Shown piece after piece: positions 1-4,802 of a stretch of DNA of 5,008 nucleotides (the first letter of the stretch is position 1; every line of letters starts with the position of its first letter). A model generated the notes under the pieces. That model was not told where the DNA came from. It was given only the letters and a program-made list of their open reading frames with translations, and searched no databases. The position numbers and the translations under genes are program-made. The DNA comes from Gammaproteobacteria bacterium (lineage in GTDB: Bacteria > Pseudomonadota > Gammaproteobacteria > Burkholderiales > Burkholderiaceae_C): NCBI GenBank assembly GCA_018903185.1, contig JAHIQV010000028.1:1-5008 (forward strand), read 5' to 3'.

Positions 1-665
1 CCTTCGTTGCCCCGCATCCACTCGATGCCCTCGTCGCGCCGGCCCTGTATCTCCAGCACGTGGGCCACCGCGTGCTGCGCCCAGGCGTCGCGGGGCTGCA
101 GGTCCACGGCCAGGCGCCCCAGGCGCTCGGCGCGTGCGTAGTCACCGGTTTCTTCGAGCCCGAAGGCCTGCATGCCCAGCACCGCGTGCCAGCCGGGCAG
201 GGTGGCGGACCACGCGGGCAGGGCGCGCGCAATGCGGTCGCGCAGCATGCGCGAATCCCCCACGAAGAAGTCGAGCTGTTGGCCGGCCTGCAGGGCCAGC
301 GCGTCCAGCGGGTAGTGCACGCTCAGGTCTTCCAGCGTGAGCGCGGCGGCGCGCCAATGGCCGTCGCACAGCTGCGCGATGGCCCGCAGGTGCCAGGCCT
401 CGCGTTCGTTGTGCGGCAGTTCGCGCGCGGCGGCCCATGCCTCGCGGGCCGGCGCCACGGCTGCCGCTTCCGAGGACAGCAGGTAAAGCCAGGCGCGCAG
501 CACCTGGGCCATCACCAGGTCGGGGGCTTCGGCCAGCGCCGCTTCGGCGGTGGCCAGGGGGTTGTCGGCAAAGCAGCGGAACTGGTGCAGGGCCTGCTCC
601 AGCAGGTCCAGGGCGTGGGCGTTGCCGCCCGAGAGGGTGTAGCCGACGGTGTCTTTCGTGGTCAT
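1..665 (-). CDS. TPR protein, TTC38-like family (C-terminus beyond window)
   Basis: This minus-strand reading frame stays open from an ATG at 665 to the left edge and gives 221 residues of an incomplete protein. It is rich in Ala and Leu and looks all-helical, as TPR proteins are. Landmarks resemble the tetratricopeptide repeat protein 38 (TTC38) family: LRDRIARALPAW (141-152), the stretch PGWHAVLGMQAFGLEETGDY (157-176), then a run around 193-218 with DAWAQHAVAHVLEIQGR and EGIEWM. The start is well supported, since GGAG lies 7 nt upstream of the ATG (673-676 on the plus strand). The gene begins 45 bp after the stop of the hydroxylase gene on the same strand, with no hairpin between, so cotranscription is likely. 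No signal peptide is visible and a cytosolic location is expected. The biochemical role of bacterial TTC38-like proteins is not established; a protein-interaction scaffold is only a guess. Family assignment is from recalled motif resemblance, not a search. Confidence 0.85.
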   Translation of the reverse strand, partial: MTTKDTVGYTLSGGNAHALDLLEQALHQFRCFADNPLATAEAALAEAPDLVMAQVLRAWLYLLSSEAAAVAPAREAWAAARELPHNEREAWHLRAIAQLCDGHWRAAALTLEDLSVHYPLDALALQAGQQLDFFVGDSRMLRDRIARALPAWSATLPGWHAVLGMQAFGLEETGDYARAERLGRLAVDLQPRDAWAQHAVAHVLEIQGRRDEGIEWMRGNE

Positions 666-710
666 GGGAATGCTCCAGGGTTGGGGTGAGGAAAAAAGAA
701 CGGAAAGGGA

Positions 711-1445
711 TCAGTGCCGGGCGCGCGACACGTCGCGGAACGCCAGCATTTCGGGAATGCGCGCGGAGGCGCCGTCGTGGAAACCCAGTTCGGGCCAGGG
801 CGCGTTCGCCGGTCCGTTGCGGAAGGTGCCGAACAGCAGGTCCCACAGCGGCAGGTCGGCGTAGTTGTGCGCGTGCACGCCGCGCTGGTGGTGGATGGCG
901 TGGCTTTCGGGTCGCTGGATCAGGTAGCCCAGCCAGGTCGGTGTGCGCACACGGGTGTGCTGGAACACCGAGAGGAAGGTCAGCAGCGCCACCGCCCAGG
1001 CACCCGCTTCGGGGCTCAGGCCGAGCAGCGGAAACAGCACCAGGCTGGAGAGCGTGGTGAACAGCGCCGTGTCCAGCGGGTGCAGGTAGAAGGCACCCCA
1101 GGGGTCGAGCGATTCGGCGCTGTGGTGCATCTGGTGGCCCAGGCGCCAGAGGGTGTCGAAGCGGTGCGCGCTGCGGTGGTACCCGTAGTGGAAGAACTGG
1201 TACACCAGCACGCCCAGCGCCGCGCCGCCAGCGGTGCCGAAGGCGGCCCCGTCGAAAACGTGCAGGTCCCCGGAGAAGCGGCTCCAGAGGTGGCCGACGA
1301 CCAGCGCCAGCCCGGCGTTGACCACGGTGATGGACAGGGCCCGTGAGCGCCAGCCGCGCACGCGGCCAGCGTGGGCGTGGGTGATGGCATCGAGCAGGAG
1401 GAAGGCGGGCAGCACCGCCAGGGTGAGGATTTCGGGCCAGGACAT
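711..1445 (-). CDS. Fatty acid hydroxylase / sterol desaturase family membrane protein
   Basis: This 244-residue integral membrane protein probably belongs to the di-iron fatty acid hydroxylase superfamily, which performs O2-dependent hydroxylation or desaturation of lipids. The histidine clusters that bind iron are all present: HYGYH (H86, H90; H94 follows), HQMHH (H104, H107, H108) and HAIHH (H182, H185, H186). An extra H163 precedes RVRTP. Hydrophobic segments lie at about 3-18, 36-50, 70-85, 126-142 and 150-161, with the His clusters between or after them on one face. The length is normal for short bacterial members. I chose the ATG at 1445, with a weak GGAA 5-8 nt upstream; a TTG at 1469 would add eight residues and looks less likely. 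The gene is divergent from the GlxA-type regulator and is followed by the TPR gene on the same strand. The substrate cannot be read from sequence; membrane lipid, carotenoid or hopanoid-type compounds are all possible. Confidence 0.9.
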   Translation of the reverse strand: MSWPEILTLAVLPAFLLLDAITHAHAGRVRGWRSRALSITVVNAGLALVVGHLWSRFSGDLHVFDGAAFGTAGGAALGVLVYQFFHYGYHRSAHRFDTLWRLGHQMHHSAESLDPWGAFYLHPLDTALFTTLSSLVLFPLLGLSPEAGAWAVALLTFLSVFQHTRVRTPTWLGYLIQRPESHAIHHQRGVHAHNYADLPLWDLLFGTFRNGPANAPWPELGFHDGASARIPEMLAFRDVSRARH

Positions 1446-1463
1446 GGTGTTTCCAGTGAGGGG

Positions 1464-1491
1464 TTGCAAGGGGATTTGACGGTTCTAGAAT
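1464..1491 (+). promoter_or_regulatory. Candidate sigma70 promoter of the GlxA-type regulator gene
   Basis: TTGCAA (1464-1469, 4 of 6 consensus) lies 16 bp before TAGAAT (1486-1491, 5 of 6 consensus). A transcription start near 1498 would leave a leader of about 66 nt before the ATG at 1564. The -10 hexamer overlaps the palindrome TTCTAGAA. The left arm of the 9-bp inverted repeat falls inside the spacer, so a bound regulator could block RNA polymerase. TTGACG (1476-1481) looks like a -35 box, but no good -10 box lies at the right distance from it. Confidence 0.45.
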
Positions 1492-1540
1492 CGGTCAGGC
1501 ACTGTAGGCAGACCCCCCGTTTTCACCTGCAGTCAAATCC
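1472..1540. repeat. Perfect 9-bp inverted repeat, candidate operator half-sites
   Basis: GGATTTGAC (1472-1480) is the exact reverse complement of GTCAAATCC (1532-1540). The arms are separated by 51 bp and flank the candidate promoter elements. Each arm contains TTGAC pointing inwards. The centre-to-centre distance is 60 bp, close to six helical turns, which would place both arms on the same face of the DNA and allow looping between bound dimers. Binding by the adjacent regulator is inference. Confidence 0.5.
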
Positions 1541-1563
1541 GACAGCCACCCGACAAAACCGCC

Positions 1564-2613
1564 ATGTCCGCCCCCGACGGCGCCCCCGTGCTCGCCACCG
1601 TGGCCATCCTGGCGCTGCCCGAGGTGGCGGCCTCGATGCTGTTCGGCATGAGCGACATGTTCATGGGCGTGGGGCGCGACTGGCCGCTGGTGGTGGAGGA
1701 CCGCCCGGGCCGCTCGTTGCTGCGGGTGCAGATCGTCTCGGCCGACGGCCAGCCCCTGACCATTGCCAACGGCGTGCACCTGGCGCCCGACACCTCCATC
1801 GCCAACGCCGTGGCCCCGCAGGTCATCTGCATCCCCGAGGTGTTCGTGGTGCCGAGCACCGACCTGCGCGGACGCTATGAGGCCGAAGCGGCCTGGCTGC
1901 GCGAAGCCCATGCCCGGGGCGCCATCATCGCGGCGGCCTGCTCGGGCGCGCTGCTGATGGCCGAAGCCGGCCTGCTCGAAGGCGAGGACGCCACCACCCA
2001 CTGGGCCTACTGCGACGTGCTGGCGCAGCGCCACCCGGGCATCCGCCTGCACCGCCGGCGCGCGCTGGTGACCGCGGGAGAAGGCCAGCGCCTGGTGATG
2101 GCCGGTGGCGGCACCTCCTGGCAAGACCTCGCGCTGTACCTGATCGCCCGGCTGGTGGGTCTGGAGGCGGCGATGCAGATGGCGCGCCTGTACCTGATCG
2201 ACTGGCACGAAAGCGGCCAGCAGCCGTTTGCGCGGCTCTCGGCGAGCCGGCAGTCGGACGACGCGGTGATCACGCGCTGCCAGCTCTGGGTCGCCGACCA
2301 CTACGGCGAGCCCAGCCCGGTGGCGGCGATGACGCGGCTCTCGGGCCTGGCCGAGCGCTCTTTCGTGCGCCGCTTCCAGCAGGCCACGGGTCTGTCACCG
2401 CTGCAGTACGTGCACCACGTGCGGCTCGAAGAGGCCAAACAGTTGCTGGAGGGCAGCGAGGACTCGATCGAGGCCATCGCCGGCCAGGTGGGCTACGAAG
2501 ACGCGGGCTATTTCGCGCGCCTGTTCAAGCGCGAGGTCAACCTCACACCGGCCCAGTACCGCAGGCGCTTCGCGGGCCTGCGCGAGGTGCTGCAACAGGG
2601 CCGGACCGTGTGA
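1564..2613 (+). CDS. GlxA family transcriptional regulator (DJ-1/PfpI-like + AraC HTH)
   Basis: This 349-residue cytosolic DNA-binding protein has the usual two-domain GlxA layout. Residues about 8-200 form a DJ-1/PfpI (class I glutamine amidotransferase-like) domain, with the nucleophile-elbow sequence AACSGA and Cys126, then THW (145-147), typical of this fold in such regulators. Residues about 233-336 form an AraC/XylS domain with two helix-turn-helix motifs: SGLAERSFVRRFQQATGLSP, then the conserved region from IAGQVGYED through YFARLFKREVNLTPAQYRRRF. Length is normal. The sensor domain probably binds a small metabolite and is unlikely to be an active amidotransferase. Relatives regulate amine, carnitine or arginine catabolism, but the ligand here cannot be inferred. 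The ATG at 1564 has no clear Shine-Dalgarno sequence, yet the N-terminus fits the family. The gene faces away from the hydroxylase/TPR pair, which it may control together with itself. Confidence 0.93.
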   Translation: MSAPDGAPVLATVAILALPEVAASMLFGMSDMFMGVGRDWPLVVEDRPGRSLLRVQIVSADGQPLTIANGVHLAPDTSIANAVAPQVICIPEVFVVPSTDLRGRYEAEAAWLREAHARGAIIAAACSGALLMAEAGLLEGEDATTHWAYCDVLAQRHPGIRLHRRRALVTAGEGQRLVMAGGGTSWQDLALYLIARLVGLEAAMQMARLYLIDWHESGQQPFARLSASRQSDDAVITRCQLWVADHYGEPSPVAAMTRLSGLAERSFVRRFQQATGLSPLQYVHHVRLEEAKQLLEGSEDSIEAIAGQVGYEDAGYFARLFKREVNLTPAQYRRRFAGLREVLQQGRTV

Positions 2614-2615
2614 TC

Positions 2616-2670
2616 GCCGGTGCCGTGCACCCCGGTAGACACGGGGTGCCGCGTCCGGCATCACTTTTTT
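2616..2670 (+). terminator. Rho-independent terminator of the GlxA-type regulator gene
   Basis: Three bases after the stop codon begins an interrupted hairpin. The outer stem is GCCGG (2616-2620) with CCGGC (2655-2659). The inner perfect 8-bp stem is GCACCCCG (2627-2634) with CGGGGTGC (2642-2649), closing a 7-nt loop. A run of six T (2665-2670) follows after ATCAC. The inner stem alone is 15 nt from the T run, so the outer stem or a rearranged pairing probably matters for function. It isolates the regulator from the downstream reductase. Confidence 0.75.
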
Positions 2671-2680
2671 GCAGCGCCCT

Positions 2681-2708
2681 CGGTGGCGCCACCGTCCGTC
2701 GGCGACGG
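2681..2708. promoter_or_regulatory. 14-bp perfect palindrome plus small hairpin upstream of alkene reductase
   Basis: CGGTGGCGCCACCG (2681-2694) is a perfect 14-bp palindrome. It is followed almost directly by CCGTC-GGC-GACGG (2696-2708), a 5-bp stem with a 3-nt loop. The palindrome ends 76 bp before the reductase ATG and about 35 bp upstream of its candidate -10 box, a normal place for an operator or activator site. A transcript-level structure downstream of the terminator is the alternative. No known regulator's consensus is recognised. Confidence 0.4.
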
Positions 2709-2728
2709 CCTGTGCCGGCGGCGAGGCG

Positions 2729-2734
2729 TAGACT
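2729..2734 (+). promoter_or_regulatory. Candidate -10 box for alkene reductase gene
   Basis: TAGACT matches 4 of 6 consensus positions and stands out in very GC-rich sequence. Transcription would begin near 2741, about 30 nt before the ATG at 2771. No good -35 hexamer lies 16-18 bp upstream (CGGCCT at 17 bp), so the promoter would be weak or activator-dependent. A promoter is expected here because an intrinsic terminator lies upstream. Confidence 0.35.
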
Positions 2735-2770
2735 GGGCCGCATCTCCATCCCTGTAGCCCTTACCCGCCC

Positions 2771-3874
2771 ATGACCACCCTGTTTGAACCCCTGCAAGTC
2801 GGCGCCCTGAGCCTGTCCAACCGCATCGTCATGGCCCCGCTCACGCGCAACCGCGCGCCCGAAGCCATCCCCACGCCGCTGATGGCGATCTACTACGCCC
2901 AGCGCGCCAGCGCCGGCCTGCTGATCACCGAAGCCACCGCCATCACCCACCAGGGCCAGGGCTACGCCGACGTGCCCGGCCTCTATGGCACCGAGCAGCT
3001 CGACGGCTGGAAACGTGTGACCCAGGCCGTGCACGATGCCGGCGGCAAGATCGTGGTGCAGCTCTGGCACGTGGGCCGCGTTTCACACCGCGAGCTGCAG
3101 CCGCACTTTGGCGCGCCGGTCGCGCCCTCGGCGATCCGCGCCCACACCAAGACGGTGCTGATCAAGGACGGTGTGCCGACCTTCGTCGAAACCTCCGAGC
3201 CGCGCGCGCTCGACGCCGAAGAAATTCCCGGCATCGTGATGGACTACCGCCACGCCGCGCTCAACGCCATCGCCGCCGGCTTCGACGGCGTGGAGATCCA
3301 TGCCGCCAACGGCTACCTGATCGACCAGTTCCTCAAGTCCGGCAGCAACCACCGCAAGGACGACCACGGTGGCAGCATCGCCAACCGCGCGCGCTTTTTG
3401 CTGGAGGTGACGCGCGCCGTGACCGAAGCCATCGGCGGCGACCGCACCGGCATCCGGCTCTCGCCCGTGACACCGGCCAACGACGCTTCGGACGCCGACC
3501 CGCAGCCACTGTTCGACCATGTGGTGCGCAAACTGGCCCCGCTGCAACTGGCCTACCTGCACCTGATCGAAGGCGCCACCGGTGGTGCGCGCGAACTGCC
3601 GGACCGTCCCTTCGACTACGCCGCGCTCAAGGCCGCTTACCGCGAAGCCGGCGGCCGGGGGGCCTGGATGGTCAACAACGGCTACGACCTGACGATGGCA
3701 CGCCAGGCGCTGGCCGATGGCGCCGACCTCGTGGCCTTCGGCAAAGCCTTCATCGCCAACCCGGATCTGGTGACACGGTTGCACGCGGGCGGTCCGTTCA
3801 ACACCCCCGACAAGACCACCTTCTACGGCGGCGGTGCGAAGGGCTACACCGACTACCCGACGCTGGCGGGGTAA
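2771..3874 (+). CDS. Old Yellow Enzyme family alkene reductase (NemA-like)
   Basis: This 367-residue cytosolic FMN enzyme belongs to the Old Yellow Enzyme family, which uses NAD(P)H to reduce activated C=C bonds (enones, maleimides) and in some members nitro compounds or nitrate esters. The full TIM-barrel signature is visible: N-terminal LFEPLQVGALSLSNRIVMAP, PLTR (23-26, Thr contacting flavin), QLWHVGR (97-103), the substrate-anion pair and proton donor in HAANGYL (H177, N180, Y182), GGS-ANRARF (200-209), MVNNGYD near 300-306, FGKAFIANPDL (323-333) and C-terminal FYGG and YTDYP. Length is standard for the NemA/pentaerythritol-tetranitrate reductase class. At 199 a His stands where most relatives have the Tyr of YGGS. 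The ATG at 2771 fits the family N-terminus, although no Shine-Dalgarno sequence is obvious. It is a single-gene unit by context, between a terminator and a repeat element. The physiological substrate is unknown; detoxification of reactive electrophiles is the usual inference. Confidence 0.95.
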   Translation: MTTLFEPLQVGALSLSNRIVMAPLTRNRAPEAIPTPLMAIYYAQRASAGLLITEATAITHQGQGYADVPGLYGTEQLDGWKRVTQAVHDAGGKIVVQLWHVGRVSHRELQPHFGAPVAPSAIRAHTKTVLIKDGVPTFVETSEPRALDAEEIPGIVMDYRHAALNAIAAGFDGVEIHAANGYLIDQFLKSGSNHRKDDHGGSIANRARFLLEVTRAVTEAIGGDRTGIRLSPVTPANDASDADPQPLFDHVVRKLAPLQLAYLHLIEGATGGARELPDRPFDYAALKAAYREAGGRGAWMVNNGYDLTMARQALADGADLVAFGKAFIANPDLVTRLHAGGPFNTPDKTTFYGGGAKGYTDYPTLAG

Positions 3875-3878
3875 ATGC

Positions 3879-3978
3879 CCCCACGCTCCGCCGCTGCGCG
3901 GGTCGCTGCCCCCCGAGGGGGCTGTTTCGCCTTGGGGCGGCCCGGCGGCGAAACCTTGCCCCACGCTCCGCCGCTGCG
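3879..3978. repeat. GC-rich structured intergenic repeat element with duplicated 20-bp end
   Basis: The 122-bp gap between the reductase and the SirB2-family gene is filled by a structured element. CCCCACGCTCCGCCGCTGCG occurs at 3879-3898 and again at 3959-3978, exactly 80 bp apart. Between the copies lie a hairpin GCCCCC-CGA-GGGGGC (3908-3922) and a second inverted repeat, TTTCGCC (3925-3931) with GGCGAAA (3947-3953). I recognise this composition from memory as a dispersed intergenic repeat common in Comamonadaceae; its copy number in this genome is not visible. The hairpins may end or attenuate reductase transcription, but no T run follows. There is no open reading frame of interest and no transposase. 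Confidence 0.7.
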
Positions 3979-3981
3979 TCC

Positions 3982-3987
3982 TATGAT
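3982..3987 (+). promoter_or_regulatory. Candidate -10 box just upstream of the SirB2-family gene
   Basis: TATGAT matches 5 of 6 consensus bases and starts 15 nt before the ATG at 3997. Transcription would begin at about 3994-3995, giving a nearly leaderless mRNA. This fits the absence of a Shine-Dalgarno sequence before that ATG. The -35 region is poor: TTGCCC (3956-3961) sits 20 bp upstream, which is too far. The box lies immediately outside the second copy of the 20-bp repeat. Confidence 0.4.
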
Positions 3988-3996
3988 GCGCGGACC

Positions 3997-4407
3997 ATGC
4001 CCGCCCCCGAACTGATTGCCGCCCTCTACCCCTGGCTCCGACACCTGCACATCACCCTGGTGGTCTTGAGCGTGTCGGTGTTCATGGCGCGCGGCCTGGG
4101 TGTGCTGGCGGGGCAGGCCTGGCCCATGCGCGACCTGGCCCGAGGCCTGAGTCCGGTCATCGACTCGCTGCTGCTGCTCGCCGGCGCCACTCTGTGGTGG
4201 CTGCTGCAGCTGAACCCCTGGCACAACCACTGGCTGGGCGCCAAGCTGGTGCTGCTGGTGGTCTACATCGTGCTGGGCAGCTTTGCCCTCAAACGCGCGC
4301 CGACGCGCACCGGCAAGGCCTTCGCCTTTGTCGCGGCACTGTCGGTGGTGGGCATCATGGCCAGCATCGCGGTGGCCCACCACCCGCTGGGGATGTTCGC
4401 GCCGTGA
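3997..4407 (+). CDS. SirB2 family membrane protein
   Basis: This 136-residue small integral membrane protein has four predicted hydrophobic segments, at about 17-36, 53-72, 80-99 and 108-126. Family-like landmarks are RHLHITLVVLSVSVFMARG (15-33, with H16 and H18), P53-D56 (SPVIDSLLLLAG), AKLVLLVVYIVLGSFALKR (82-100) and a C-terminal HHPLG (128-132). These match the SirB2 family, named after a Salmonella locus reported to affect invasion gene expression, but the molecular role of the family is unclear and virulence should not be inferred from the name. The length is typical. The ATG at 3997 has no Shine-Dalgarno sequence. The gene overlaps the next one by 4 nt, which points to translational coupling. 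Confidence 0.88.
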   Translation: MPAPELIAALYPWLRHLHITLVVLSVSVFMARGLGVLAGQAWPMRDLARGLSPVIDSLLLLAGATLWWLLQLNPWHNHWLGAKLVLLVVYIVLGSFALKRAPTRTGKAFAFVAALSVVGIMASIAVAHHPLGMFAP

Positions 4408-4802
4408 GCGCCACCCAGGCGCCCCACCGTTCGCGCCTGGTGCGTGGGCTGCTGTGGGCCGCCGGTTCGCTGGCGCTGCTGCTGGGCCTGATCGGCGTCG
4501 TGCTGCCGGGCCTGCCCACCACCCCCTTCATCCTGCTGGCCGCTGCCTGCTACGCCAAGGCTTCGCCGCGCCTGCACCGCTGGCTGCTCAACCACCGGCT
4601 CACCGGTCCGATGCTGCGCGACTGGGAAAAGCACCACAGCCTGACACGGCGCAACAAGAACATCGCCGTCGTCTCCATGGCGGTCATGGTCAGCGTGTCC
4701 ATCTGGAGTTTCCGCGGGCGCGTGGCGGTGCAGCTGGCGCTGCTGGCCCTGGGCGCCATCGGAGCGTGGGTCGTTCTCCGGATTCCAACCCGGAGGCGTT
4801 AG
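4404..4802 (+). CDS. YbaN family (DUF454) inner-membrane protein
   Basis: This 132-residue small membrane protein starts at a GTG at 4404 that overlaps the upstream stop (GTGA). GGGGA at 4389-4393 lies 10 nt before it and can act as ribosome binding site. The DUF454/YbaN signature spans about 28-64: [20 protein letters not shown] followed by [17 protein letters not shown] charged segment with RDWEKH (72-77) comes next. Hydrophobic segments lie at about 14-34, 40-50, 87-102 and 107-126. In-frame starts farther upstream would run through the SirB2-family gene in another frame and are not credible. No biochemical function is established for the family. The TAG stop overlaps the pgk stop on the opposite strand. 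Confidence 0.88.
   Translation: MSATQAPHRSRLVRGLLWAAGSLALLLGLIGVVLPGLPTTPFILLAAACYAKASPRLHRWLLNHRLTGPMLRDWEKHHSLTRRNKNIAVVSMAVMVSVSIWSFRGRVAVQLALLALGAIGAWVVLRIPTRRR

Larger units (their letters stand above)
1446..1563. promoter_or_regulatory. Divergent control region between hydroxylase and GlxA-type regulator
   Basis: These 118 bp separate two divergently oriented starts and must carry both promoters unless one gene is read from farther away. The region is visibly less GC-rich than its flanks in places (GGATTTGACGGTTCTAGAAT). It contains the perfect palindrome TTCTAGAA (1483-1490), TGAC/GTCA half-sites around it (1477-1480 and 1494-1497) and a perfect 9-bp inverted repeat. On the minus strand a TTGACT hexamer (1536 to 1531) could be a -35 box, but no acceptable -10 box follows at 16-18 bp, so the hydroxylase promoter is unresolved and may need an activator. 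Confidence 0.6.

Noticed and set aside
60..689. 209-codon plus-strand open frame over the TPR gene
   Set aside because: It is a Gln/Gly/Val/Arg-rich antisense translation. The minus-strand frame has TTC38-like motifs and a proper ribosome binding site.
142..846. 234-codon minus-strand frame spanning the hydroxylase/TPR junction, which could suggest a fusion
   Set aside because: It is Arg/Ala/Pro/Gly-rich, in a different frame from both real genes, and would displace the well-supported hydroxylase C-terminus and TPR start.
1476..1508. TTGACG (1476-1481) as the -35 box of the regulator gene
   Set aside because: Hexamers 16-18 bp downstream (such as GCACTG) are poor -10 boxes. TTGCAA-N16-TAGAAT is the better pair, and TTGAC is better explained as part of the 9-bp inverted repeat.
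1495..2301. 268-codon open frame on the minus strand opposite the GlxA-type regulator
   Set aside because: Its translation is a low-complexity His/Gly/Ala/Arg-rich series without any domain, typical of antisense frames in very GC-rich genes. The plus-strand frame carries clear conserved motifs over the same bases.
3908..3953. Hairpins after the alkene reductase as an intrinsic terminator
   Set aside because: The stems are strong but no T run follows either one, and they are integral to the repeat element. A termination role is possible but not supported enough to annotate.
3083..3964. 293-codon open frame on the minus strand opposite the alkene reductase
   Set aside because: It is a compositional shadow of the reductase gene, runs into the repeat element, and shows no recognisable domain.
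4194..4403. N-terminal extension of the YbaN-family protein starting at 4194
   Set aside because: The extra 70 residues are an out-of-frame reading of the SirB2-family gene. The family normally begins near the GTG at 4404, which has a ribosome binding site.
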